From DASWJS01 sp036397035 (GTDB lineage Bacteria > Actinomycetota > AC-67), in assembly GCA_036397035.1 (NCBI GenBank), contig DASWJS010000014.1, forward strand, positions 79,123 through 143,122: a stretch of DNA of 64,000 bases, read 5' to 3'. This document shows, one piece after another, positions 8,724 to 15,854 of this stretch. Position numbers and translations under genes: made by a program. Under the pieces are notes generated by a model. It searched no databases and was not told where the DNA came from. It was given only the letters and a program-made list of their open reading frames with translations. Within the stretch, counting starts at the first letter, position 1. Each line of letters begins with the position of its first letter.

Positions 8724-9596
8724 CTACACGGGCGGGATGAACAGGCTGTTCAGCCACGACTGGACCGGGCCCATGACCCGCGCCCACTGGTCGGTGACGA
8801 GCAGCACGCCGATCGCGATCATGAACACGCCGCCGACGGCCTGGATGAGCCGCGTGCGCCTGCGCAGCCACGCCGCCGCCTGCAGCGCTCGCTTGGTCCC
8901 GATCCCGGCCAGCAGGAACCAGATGCCGAAGCCGAGCGAGAAGAAGAACGTGAGCAGCGCGCCCTTCAGGACCGTTCCCTCCACGACGCCGAGCGTGAGG
9001 ATGATGCCGAGCCCCGGTCCCACGCACGGCACCCAGCCCATCCCGAAGGCGAGCCCCAGCGGGAACGCGCCGGCGAGCCCCGGACGCACGCGCTCCATGA
9101 AGGGACGTCGCTCGACCTCGAGGAAGCGCAGGAACGGGGGGGCGAAGAACGCCAGGCCCATCAGGATCACGATCACGCCCGCGATGCGAAAGAGCAGCGA
9201 CAGGTTCTCGTTCAACGCGCCGCCGATGCCGCTGGCGACCGCGCCGAGCGCGGTGAAGATCACGGCGAACCCGAGCACGAACAGCCCCGTCCCGGCCAGG
9301 ACGCGGTGGCGCGAACGCTCCGAGGCCAGTTCCTCGCCGCTGATGCCCGAGACGAACGTCAGGTACCCGGGGAGCAGCGGCAGCACGCACGGCGAGAAGA
9401 AGCTCACCATGCCCACGACGAACGCGACCACGAACCCGGTCGGACCGAGCAGCGCCCCCTGGATCTGCTCGTCCGGCAGCGCCCAGGCGACGACCGCGAT
9501 GAACGCGGCGACGCCGGCCGCGACGCCGGCCACCCAGGCCGGCACGAGCCACCAGCGCGCTCGCGCCGCGGTTCGCGGCGTCTCCACCTGCGTCAC
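8724..9596 (-). CDS. ccdA: Thiol:disulfide transporter CcdA
   Basis: Six-helix membrane protein passing electrons from cytoplasmic thioredoxin to extracytoplasmic thiol oxidoreductases that keep apocytochrome c cysteines reduced. Signatures are SFFSPCVLPLLPGYLTFVSG with one redox cysteine, and GMGWVPCVGPGLGIILTLG with the second. The N-terminal helix before this core is extra compared with short CcdA proteins. The start is GTG at 9596, in a GTGA overlap with the stop of the thioredoxin-like lipoprotein upstream. The two genes are therefore translationally coupled and very likely partners. Confidence 0.95.
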   Translation of the reverse strand: MTQVETPRTAARARWWLVPAWVAGVAAGVAAFIAVVAWALPDEQIQGALLGPTGFVVAFVVGMVSFFSPCVLPLLPGYLTFVSGISGEELASERSRHRVLAGTGLFVLGFAVIFTALGAVASGIGGALNENLSLLFRIAGVIVILMGLAFFAPPFLRFLEVERRPFMERVRPGLAGAFPLGLAFGMGWVPCVGPGLGIILTLGVVEGTVLKGALLTFFFSLGFGIWFLLAGIGTKRALQAAAWLRRRTRLIQAVGGVFMIAIGVLLVTDQWARVMGPVQSWLNSLFIPPV

Positions 9597-10141
9597 GCCA
9601 GCTCCGCGTCAAGGATCCGGGCCATGTCGTCCTCATCTTGCAACGCGCCGATCACGTATGCCGCGATGCGGCCCTCGGCGTCGATCACGTAGGTCGCCGG
9701 CATGAACCGCACACCGAAGGCGAAGGCGAGCGCGGAGTCGGGGTCGTAGATCGACGGGTAGGTCACGTCGAACTCGTCAAGGAACGCAAGCGCCGCCGCG
9801 CGCTGGTCCCTGCGCGTGTCGATGCCGACGAACCGCACGCCACGCGACTCGTACCGCCGCCACAGCGCCTCGAGCCGCGGCTGCTCCTCGCGGCAGGGCC
9901 CGCACCACGACCCCCAGAAGTTGACGACGGCGACAACGCCGTCCAGCTCGCCGGGCTCCACCCGCGGCGGTCCCTCGGTGAGCCGCTCGCCCTCGACGAC
10001 CGGCGCCGCCGTGCGCTCGGCGACCGGGACGGCCACCACGTTGCCCGGGCCGGCGGCGACCTGGATGCCCCCCCCGCCCCCGCCCGGCGCGCACGAAACG
10101 GCGAGCAAGACGACGGCGACGACGGCGCGCGCGAGGAGCAT
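9593..10141 (-). CDS. resA: ResA/TlpA-like thioredoxin lipoprotein
   Basis: Membrane-anchored thioredoxin-fold protein, probably reducing apocytochrome c before haem ligation. A short hydrophobic leader ends in a plausible lipobox cysteine (LLAVSC, about residue 17), followed by a glycine run. The active site is GSWCGPCREEQPRLE, and the cis-proline region reads GVRFMPATYVIDAEG. The 182-residue form starts at ATG 10141. The open frame continues about 160 codons upstream, but that part is arginine-rich antisense to the divergent gene and is rejected. It is the first gene of the System II run and overlaps ccdA by 4 bp. Confidence 0.9.
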   Translation of the reverse strand: MLLARAVVAVVLLAVSCAPGGGGGGIQVAAGPGNVVAVPVAERTAAPVVEGERLTEGPPRVEPGELDGVVAVVNFWGSWCGPCREEQPRLEALWRRYESRGVRFVGIDTRRDQRAAALAFLDEFDVTYPSIYDPDSALAFAFGVRFMPATYVIDAEGRIAAYVIGALQDEDDMARILDAELA

Positions 10142-10210
10142 CGCACCGACTGTAGCGCCGCGGGCGAGCCGCCGGAGCGCGCCCCCGGAACGGTGTGTCA
10201 GGATGACGGC

Positions 10211-10759
10211 GTGCGCGCGCTCGCCGTTGTCGTCGCATTCGCCGTCGCCGGGACGGCGTGCTCGCCCAACCCGCCGGAGGCGTTGCCGCCGTGCACGGCG
10301 GACTCGCTGATCAGCCTGGGTCAGAAGATCCCGGACTGCTCGTTCGAAGGAATCGGCGGGCGGCCGGATGTGCGGCTCTCGGCCTACGCGGGAAGGCCGC
10401 TCGTGCTCAACTTCTGGGCGTCCTGGTGCGCCGCGTGCATCAAGGAGATGCCCGATATCGACGCCGTCGCGACGGAGCTCGAGGGAAGGGTCGCCTTCGT
10501 CGGCATGAACATGCTCAGCGTGCAGGGCGAGACGCGCGTCGCGGCGGAGCGGTTCGCCGATCGCACCGGCGTCGCCTACGACCTCGCGTTCGACGAGGAA
10601 GGGCGGCTGTACGCGCATTTCGGGAACGTGCTGCGACCGCTGCTGCCGACGACCGTGTTCGTCGACGCCGAGCAGCGGGTGGCACGCTACAAGTTCGGCG
10701 AGTTCGCCTCCGCCGCGGAGGTGCGCGCGGCCGTCGAGGACGCCTTCGGCGTCCGGTAG
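10211..10759 (+). CDS. Thioredoxin-like lipoprotein with WCAAC active site
   Basis: Second TlpA/ResA-type exported thiol-disulfide protein, divergent from the first with 69 bp between starts. The product begins VRALAVVVAFAVAGTACSP, a lipoprotein-type leader with its cysteine near residue 17. The redox motif is NFWASWCAACIKEMPDID; Ala-Ala between the cysteines differs from the GPC of its neighbour and should shift redox potential. The cis-proline loop is LLPTTVFVDAEQ. GTG 10211 is chosen as the only start immediately before the leader; upstream frame is antisense noise. It may supply oxidising rather than reducing capacity, or serve a different cytochrome. Function within the fold is inferred. 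Confidence 0.83.
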   Translation: MRALAVVVAFAVAGTACSPNPPEALPPCTADSLISLGQKIPDCSFEGIGGRPDVRLSAYAGRPLVLNFWASWCAACIKEMPDIDAVATELEGRVAFVGMNMLSVQGETRVAAERFADRTGVAYDLAFDEEGRLYAHFGNVLRPLLPTTVFVDAEQRVARYKFGEFASAAEVRAAVEDAFGVR

Positions 10760-10782
10760 CGCACGAGTTCACGTTCCCCGTT

Positions 10783-10811
10783 TTGCACGGTGGCGACCGG
10801 CGGTCGATAAT
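10783..10811 (+). promoter_or_regulatory. Putative sigma-70-type promoter P1 of the bc-complex operon
   Basis: TTGCAC at 10783-10788 and GATAAT at 10806-10811 are 17 bp apart. Transcription would begin near 10818, about 30 bp upstream of the Rex palindrome, so bound Rex would act as a roadblock. This is a consensus match only. Confidence 0.5.
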
Positions 10812-10847
10812 CGGATGAGGCAGGCAGGCCTTTGTTTTGGGACTGCC

Positions 10848-10865
10848 TTGTGAACAAGATCACAA
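10848..10865. promoter_or_regulatory. Rex (NADH/NAD+ sensor) operator, perfect palindrome
   Basis: TTGTGA-ACAAGA-TCACAA is an exact copy of the Rex consensus TTGTGA-N6-TCACAA. It sits 85 bp upstream of the first bc-complex gene and between two promoter-like sequences. A near-identical site lies in front of rex itself at 23830-23847, which makes direct control by the local Rex likely. Confidence 0.85.
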
Positions 10866-10886
10866 GCCCGGAGGGGCACCCGGTGC

Positions 10887-10918
10887 TTGATATGGCTTCG
10901 ACAGGGCACACGTATAAT
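10887..10918 (+). promoter_or_regulatory. Putative promoter P2 of the bc-complex operon
   Basis: A perfect TATAAT at 10913-10918 has a weak TTGATA at 10887-10892 upstream, with a long 20-bp spacer. A start near 10925 would leave a leader of about 25 nt containing the GGGGGAGG-type ribosome site before GTG 10950. The poor spacer lowers confidence. Confidence 0.4.
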
Positions 10919-10949
10919 CGCCCGCGTTGGAGGGGGAGGCCGCAGGTTC

Positions 10950-11357
10950 GTGAACTTCACGATCGATCCGCTCAGCCCGGCTCTGCTCATCGTTTCCGAG
11001 GCCATCTACCTCGGAATCGCGGGCGCGATGCTGGTCGGAAGCATGAAGATCAAGAACGAGTGGGTGAAGGCATCGGTCGCCGGGCTCGGGATCTCGATCA
11101 TCGGCTGGCACCTCCTGGCGATCCTGCCGAGCTGGTGGCTCTACTTCGCCGAGGGCGAGCTGGGCATGGGCGGCCAGGGGTGCGTGAAGCTCGACCTCTC
11201 GTGCTTGAAGCAGACCGTGAAGGACAGCGTGGTCGTGGTCGAGAACGCGGTCGTGCTGGGCCTGTTCGTCGTGGCGTTCGTCATCTACCAGAAGAAGAAC
11301 CCGCGGCAGCTCGCATCCGGCGAGACCAAGCCCGAAGCCACGGGAGGCTACAAGTGA
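10950..11357 (+). CDS. Small two-helix membrane protein heading the bc-complex operon
   Basis: I do not recognise the family. The 135-residue product (GTG start after a GGAGG-like site near 10933) begins with an extracytoplasmic-looking segment, then has a helix (LLIVSEAIYLGIAGAMLVG), a second near SVAGLGISIIGWHLLAILPSW, a cysteine pair (QGCVKLDLSCLKQ) and a third helix (VVVVENAVVLGLFVVAFVIY) with a basic tail. It is 25 bp upstream of the ferredoxin gene and is surely co-transcribed with the cytochrome genes, so it is probably an accessory subunit or assembly factor. Starting further upstream at 10887 would place the start inside the P2 promoter. Confidence 0.75.
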   Translation: MNFTIDPLSPALLIVSEAIYLGIAGAMLVGSMKIKNEWVKASVAGLGISIIGWHLLAILPSWWLYFAEGELGMGGQGCVKLDLSCLKQTVKDSVVVVENAVVLGLFVVAFVIYQKKNPRQLASGETKPEATGGYK

Positions 11358-11382
11358 CGCGGCCGAAGGCGGGCGGTGAGCG

Positions 11383-11730
11383 ATGAGCGCCATCAGCAAC
11401 AAGCCGCAGTTTTACGACGAGTACGACCTCAAGATCGTCGATCCGAACTGGCTCCAGCAGCGCGTCAAGCCGAAGCGGCACATCGGCCTGGAAGCGGACC
11501 TGTGCATCCTGTGCCGCGCGTGCGAGGACGTCTGCCCGTGGGACTGCATCTACATGCTCTCCGGTGAGATCGTCGCCGACGCGGACAGCGCGGCGATCCG
11601 CGACCAGTCGGGGAACGCCGCGGCCGTGTTCGTCATCGACGACACCGAGTGCACGCGGTGCGGCATCTGCGTGGACCGGTGTCCGTCGGACGCGCTGTTC
11701 TACATGACCGTCGGGGACCGAGCGAAGTAA
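11383..11730 (+). CDS. 2x[4Fe-4S] ferredoxin encoded in the bc-complex operon
   Basis: Small iron-sulfur electron carrier, 115 residues. Both clusters are complete: CILCRACEDVCP (about 43-54) and CTRCGICVDRCPSD (about 87-100), each CxxCxxCxxxCP. An N-terminal extension ending RVKPKRHIGLEAD and a 30-residue spacer between the clusters resemble NuoI-type or polyferredoxin subunits more than a free bacterial ferredoxin. It sits between a membrane protein and cytochrome b, with 11 bp to the next start. Family knowledge: bc and b6f complexes do not normally contain a ferredoxin. Inference: it may feed low-potential electrons into, or dock on, the cytoplasmic (n) side of the complex. Confidence 0.9.
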   Translation: MSAISNKPQFYDEYDLKIVDPNWLQQRVKPKRHIGLEADLCILCRACEDVCPWDCIYMLSGEIVADADSAAIRDQSGNAAAVFVIDDTECTRCGICVDRCPSDALFYMTVGDRAK

Positions 11731-11741
11731 GGCGGGGGGAC

Positions 11742-12527
11742 GTGGCCAAGGACCAGAAACCACTCGTAACCGAGCGCCTGGAGCTTCTGAAGGAGAAGAC
11801 CCAGGACTCGCAGGTGTGGAAGTCGATCTTCCGGCCCGGTTCGTACCTGCGCAAGGGCTACCGCGACACGTCGCGCGACCGCGCGCTGGCCACGATGAAC
11901 AACGTGCTCTACCACCTGCACCCGGTGAAGGTGAAGCGGCACGGGCTGAAGCTCACCTACACGTTCTGCCTGGGCGGCCTGTCGTTCTTCCTGTTCACGA
12001 TCCTGACCATCACCGGCATCTACTTGATGTTCTACTACCGGCCGGCCGTGGACCTGCAGTCCGCCGCGGTCTACGCCGACATGCAGGACCTGTCCCAGGC
12101 GATCACGTTCGGGCAGCTCGTTCGCAACATGCACCGCTGGGCGGCGCACCTGATGGTGTTCACGGTGTTCCTGCACATGGCGCGCGTCTTCTACCACGGC
12201 GCCTACAAGCCCCCGCGGGAGTTCAACTGGGTGATCGGCGTGAACCTGCTGCAGATCACGCTGCTGCTTTCCTTCACCGGCTACCTGCTGCCGTGGGACC
12301 AGCTCGCGATCTGGGCCGTCACGGTCGGGACGAACATGATGGGCTACACGCCGGTGTTCGGTCGCCAGGTGAAGTTCGTGCTCGTGGGCGGCTTGGAGGT
12401 GGGGCCGCCGACGCTCATCCGCTGGTACGTGCTCCACGTCCTTGCGCTGCCGTTCATCGCCGTGCTGCTGATGGCCGTCCACTTCTGGCGCATCCGCAAG
12501 GACGGCGGGATCAGCGGTCCGCTGTAA
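11742..12527 (+). CDS. qcrB: Cytochrome b (b6-type, N-terminal four-helix subunit)
   Basis: Haem-binding core of a menaquinol:cytochrome c reductase. Four haem histidines are present: helix B carries NMHRWAAHLMVFTVFLHMAR (His pair 14 apart), helix D carries WYVLHVLALPF and LLMAVHFWRIRK. The product ends IRKDGGISGPL, exactly like cytochrome b6, so the protein is the short split form rather than full-length cytochrome b. Cys76 in TYTFCLGGL matches the b6 cysteine that covalently holds haem c-n (c-i), so this extra haem is predicted. The start is GTG 11742 after a GGGGGGA ribosome site. A basic cytoplasmic N-terminus of about 60 residues precedes helix A. Confidence 0.94.
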   Translation: MAKDQKPLVTERLELLKEKTQDSQVWKSIFRPGSYLRKGYRDTSRDRALATMNNVLYHLHPVKVKRHGLKLTYTFCLGGLSFFLFTILTITGIYLMFYYRPAVDLQSAAVYADMQDLSQAITFGQLVRNMHRWAAHLMVFTVFLHMARVFYHGAYKPPREFNWVIGVNLLQITLLLSFTGYLLPWDQLAIWAVTVGTNMMGYTPVFGRQVKFVLVGGLEVGPPTLIRWYVLHVLALPFIAVLLMAVHFWRIRKDGGISGPL

Positions 12528-12536
12528 GAGGAAGCC

Positions 12537-13379
12537 ATGGCCGACGAAGAGATAGGGATAGTCCAGGAGGTCTTCGACAAGGCCCTCGCCGAGGGCAAGT
12601 CGGAGCGGGAAGCGCGCGCGCTCGCGAAGTCGGCATGGGTGCGCAAGACCCGCGGCAAGGCCGGCCCCGGCGAGAAGAAGGCGGCCGCGGCGGAAGCGGC
12701 GGCGCCTGAAGCCGCTCCCGCGGAAACGGCGCCGGCCGGAGCGGCACCCGCGGCGGCGAGCGGGGCGCCCACGGCAACCGCCGTCCAGGAACGTCTGACG
12801 CCCGAGCAGCGCGCGGCGCGGGTCGCCGCGGCCACGGGACGGACCGCAACCACCAACGGCGGCGGGGGGCGCGGCACCGGCGCGGGCGAGACCCACCGGC
12901 TGCTCGCGGTCGTCCCGCCCGAGGGCATCCAGCGCACGGTCAAGCGGCAGGACGACAAGGTCAACGTCTGGCCGCACCTGCTGGCGGCCGAGCTGCTCTC
13001 GCTGCTCGTGTGCATGGTGTTCCTGCTGGTCTTCTCCACCTTCAAGGACGCGCCCTTCCGCGAGCTGGCGAACCCGAGCCTCACGCCGAACCCGTCCAAG
13101 GCGCCGTGGTACTTCCTGGGGTTGCAGGAGCTGCTCCGCTACTTCCACCCGATGGTCGCCGGCGTGACCATCCCCGGGCTCGGGCTGTTCGCGCTCATGG
13201 CGCTGCCCTACGCGGACAAGAACCCGAGCATGAAGCCCGAGCGACGCAAGCTCGCGGTCATCATCTTCACGATCTTCATGATGTTCTGGTGCGTGCTGGT
13301 CATCCTCGGCGTGCTGTTCCGTGGACCCGGCTACAACTTCATCTGGCCCTGGAACTCCGGCGTGTTCTTCGATCTATAG
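12537..13379 (+). CDS. qcrC: Cytochrome b subunit IV with Ala/Pro-rich N-terminal extension
   Basis: C-terminal half of the split cytochrome b, forming part of the quinol-oxidising site. The core (about residues 125-280) has three helices and the motif NPSKAPWYFLGLQELL, the APWY variant of PEWY seen in Gram-positive subunit IV. The first 40 residues form a charged helical hairpin (EVFDKALAEGKSEREARALA), followed by an about 80-residue Ala/Pro/Gly linker. Typical subunit IV is about 160 residues, so 120 residues are extra and cytoplasmic. ATG 12537 follows an AGAGGAAG ribosome site, 9 bp after cytochrome b. The extension may tether a partner such as the operon's ferredoxin; this is speculation. 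Confidence 0.92.
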   Translation: MADEEIGIVQEVFDKALAEGKSEREARALAKSAWVRKTRGKAGPGEKKAAAAEAAAPEAAPAETAPAGAAPAAASGAPTATAVQERLTPEQRAARVAAATGRTATTNGGGGRGTGAGETHRLLAVVPPEGIQRTVKRQDDKVNVWPHLLAAELLSLLVCMVFLLVFSTFKDAPFRELANPSLTPNPSKAPWYFLGLQELLRYFHPMVAGVTIPGLGLFALMALPYADKNPSMKPERRKLAVIIFTIFMMFWCVLVILGVLFRGPGYNFIWPWNSGVFFDL

Positions 13380-13382
13380 GGA

Positions 13383-14126
13383 ATGGTGAGGACGATGCTG
13401 GCGGTAAGCACCACGACGTGGGTCCTGATAGGAATCTTCGTTCCCTTCATCCTTGCCGGCCTCGGGCTCGCGGCGATCAACGTCGCCTCGATCGTCCGTC
13501 CGCGGCACGCGGGCGAGTCGGGACCGCCCCAGCCCCTGATCGGCCCGCCGTCGCAGATGACGCGGCGCGGCTTCTTCCGCAAGGTCATGGGCGCGGGCTT
13601 CGGGCTCGCGGCGCTGGAGGGCTTCGGGCTGGGAAGCCTGGCGTTCCTGTGGCCCGACCTGTCCGGCGGCTTCGGCGGGGAGATCACCCTCGGGACCTCG
13701 GCCGCGGACATCAAGTCGGAGATCCGCGCGACGAAGAAGCCCTTCTACTACGCGCCGGGCCGGTTCTACCTGGTCGAGTACGACGCGGCGAGCAACGACG
13801 GCACGTACGAAGAGGGCCTGATCGCCGAGGGGCTGATGGCGCTGTACCAGCGCTGCGTGCACCTCGGCTGCCGGGTCCCGTTCTGCGAGGCGTCCCAGTG
13901 GTTCGAGTGCCCGTGCCACGGCTCGAAGTACAACCGCGCGGGGGAGTACCGGCTGGGTCCCGCGCCGCGCGGGCTCGACCGCTTCCCCATCGCCTCCGAG
14001 GACGGGCGGCTCGTGGTGAACACCGGGATCATCATCACCGGGCCGGTTCGGGGCACGAACACGACCGGGCAGCAGCCCGAGGGGCCGTTCTGCGTGGACC
14101 CGGCGATCATCGCGGAAGAGGCCTGA
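13383..14126 (+). CDS. qcrA: Rieske [2Fe-2S] iron-sulfur subunit
   Basis: Carries electrons from quinol to cytochrome c. Cluster ligands are C158, H160 (CVHLGC) and C176, H179 (CPCHGS); C163 and C178 can form the usual disulfide, which suggests a high-potential cluster. One hydrophobic helix lies at about residues 12-34, then a TRRGFFRKVMGAGFG twin-arginine-like segment precedes a second hydrophobic stretch (about 68-88). Two N-terminal helices instead of one is not the simplest Rieske layout. ATG 13383 is used; ATG 13395, with GAGGA just upstream, is an alternative start four codons later. Confidence 0.93.
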   Translation: MVRTMLAVSTTTWVLIGIFVPFILAGLGLAAINVASIVRPRHAGESGPPQPLIGPPSQMTRRGFFRKVMGAGFGLAALEGFGLGSLAFLWPDLSGGFGGEITLGTSAADIKSEIRATKKPFYYAPGRFYLVEYDAASNDGTYEEGLIAEGLMALYQRCVHLGCRVPFCEASQWFECPCHGSKYNRAGEYRLGPAPRGLDRFPIASEDGRLVVNTGIIITGPVRGTNTTGQQPEGPFCVDPAIIAEEA

Positions 14127-14130
14127 CGGG

Positions 14131-15057
14131 ATGCTCAGGGGGGACGTGTTGATTCCACTCGCTGTCGACCAGCGCGTGACGACCGCGCTCGTCGTCGCGG
14201 GCGGCATCGCCCTGTTCGTGCTGCTGCTGGTCATGTCGGCCTCGGGCGAGCTGCGCGGCCGGCGCACGGCGAAAGTTCCGCCGTCTATGCGCCCCGGGCC
14301 CTCCGACGAGGCGCTCGAGAAGCGCGTCATCACCAACTATCTGGCCTGGGGCGGCGCGGCGACGATGCTCATGGCCCTGTGGCTGCCCGCGTACTGGCTC
14401 CGCGAGCCGACGCGGCTCGCCGACGCGGAGAGCCGTTTCGTCGAGCGCGAAGTGACCGAAGGCGCGCACCTCTACGAGGAGTTCCAGTGCGTCACCTGCC
14501 ACGGCAAGGCCGGCAGCGGCGGGGTACAGCCGCTCGTGATCAACGGCGTGTCGCGCAACATGGCCGAGCCGCCGCTGCGCTACATCTACTCGCGGTACAC
14601 CGCTTCCGGGCGGACCGAGGAAGAGATCACGCAGCTCATCTACGACGCGATCAACCGGGGACGGCCGGGCACGCCGATGCCGACGTGGTCGCTCGCCTTC
14701 GGCGGGCCGCTCAACTCGGCGCAGATCGACAACCTGGTCGTGTACCTGCAGGACATCCAGGAGGACTTCCCCGCGGCCGACCCCGACGCGAAGGGCAGAG
14801 AGCTGTTCGAGGCGAACTGCGCCATCTGTCACAACGGGCTCGACGACGAGGGCAAGGCGACGATCACAGGCGCGGGCGGCGTGGGTCCGAACCTCACGGT
14901 GGCGTTCGAGCGGCTGAGCCGCGCGGAGGTTGAGGCGGTCATCCGCAAGGGGCGCCTGAACACCAACCGGCCCTCGATGCCCTCGTGGGAAGCGCTCGGC
15001 GACGACGCGATCGAGGCCCTGGTCCGCTTCATCCAGAGCATTCAGAGGAGTTCGTGA
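14131..15057 (+). CDS. Membrane-anchored diheme cytochrome c
   Basis: Electron acceptor from the Rieske protein. Two helices near the N-terminus (about 17-36 and 72-90) precede two mono-haem cytochrome c domains with C120-VTCH and C230-AICH. Axial methionine candidates are TPMPTW (about 181-186) and RPSMPSW near the end. This layout replaces cytochrome f or c1. The System II genes at 6-10 kb should attach the haems. ATG 14131 lies 4 bp after the Rieske stop; GTG 14146 or TTG 14149 after an AGGGGGG site are possible alternatives. The stop overlaps the next start by one base. Confidence 0.93.
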   Translation: MLRGDVLIPLAVDQRVTTALVVAGGIALFVLLLVMSASGELRGRRTAKVPPSMRPGPSDEALEKRVITNYLAWGGAATMLMALWLPAYWLREPTRLADAESRFVEREVTEGAHLYEEFQCVTCHGKAGSGGVQPLVINGVSRNMAEPPLRYIYSRYTASGRTEEEITQLIYDAINRGRPGTPMPTWSLAFGGPLNSAQIDNLVVYLQDIQEDFPAADPDAKGRELFEANCAICHNGLDDEGKATITGAGGVGPNLTVAFERLSRAEVEAVIRKGRLNTNRPSMPSWEALGDDAIEALVRFIQSIQRSS

Positions 15058-15845
15058 TGACCGCCTTCGCCGAACTGGTCCCGCTCGCCTGCGACGGCTG
15101 CTTCAAGGGTTACCCGGCCGTCATCTCGCTCGTCATCATCGTGCTCGCCTTGATCGGCGGCATCTACATGCTCCTGGCGTCGAACTTCGGCGCGCGCCAG
15201 GGCTACCTGATCACGATGGTGTCGCTGTCGGCGCTCATGCTGATCATGTCGCTGATCTGGCTTCTCGGCGCGCCCGGCACGACGCCGGCGACCGGCCCGC
15301 GCGGTCGCGAGCCCGCCTGGGTCCCCTTCCTGCCCGATAGCGACCAAGCGGCCGGCTTCGCGGCCGAGCTCGACGCCTTCCCGGCGGGGTGGGACGCGCC
15401 CGGAACGATCTATCCCGGCATGATCGACTCGACCGGCGAGGTCCAGACCGTCCGCACCGCGATCAGGGCGGCGATGGCGAACCTGCACACCGTCAACGAG
15501 CTGGACGCCGTCGAGCCGGCGGACTGGGAGTTCAGGCTGCCGGGCGCGCCGGCCGTGAGCGACGCCGACCGCGAGAAGCCGGTCGCGGAGGCTCGCTACG
15601 TCCAGACCGGCAACACGTTGCTGTTCGGCGTGACCATCCCCGCCACCGACAAGCACGGCGAGGTCACCGTCTTCGCCTACCGCGACAAGGGGCTGGTCTT
15701 CCTCTACGCGCTCTACTTCTTCCTCGTCAGCCTGATCGGCTTCGTCGTGCACCTGTGGCTGCTCGCACGGTTCGAGAAGAAGCAGAAGGCGCGCGACGCC
15801 CAGATGGAGAGCCGCACCCAGGTCCAGGCGCCCGCGCCGGTCTGA
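15057..15845 (+). CDS. Membrane protein closing the bc-complex operon
   Basis: Not recognised. The 262-residue product has two N-terminal helices (about 22-42 and 52-70), an extracytoplasmic domain of about 150 residues with no cysteines after the first helix region, and a C-terminal helix (LVFLYALYFFLVSLIGFVV) followed by a lysine-rich tail. Two cysteines (LACDGC) lie before the first helix. ATG 15057 shares one base with the cytochrome c stop, so translation is coupled and a role in the complex is likely. It could be a structural subunit or an assembly factor. Confidence 0.8.
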   Translation: MTAFAELVPLACDGCFKGYPAVISLVIIVLALIGGIYMLLASNFGARQGYLITMVSLSALMLIMSLIWLLGAPGTTPATGPRGREPAWVPFLPDSDQAAGFAAELDAFPAGWDAPGTIYPGMIDSTGEVQTVRTAIRAAMANLHTVNELDAVEPADWEFRLPGAPAVSDADREKPVAEARYVQTGNTLLFGVTIPATDKHGEVTVFAYRDKGLVFLYALYFFLVSLIGFVVHLWLLARFEKKQKARDAQMESRTQVQAPAPV

Positions 15846-15854
15846 GCCCGCGCC

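Noticed and set aside
9593..10618. 341-residue version of the thioredoxin lipoprotein
   Set aside because: The extra 160 N-terminal codons are antisense to the divergent WCAAC gene and would bury the signal peptide.
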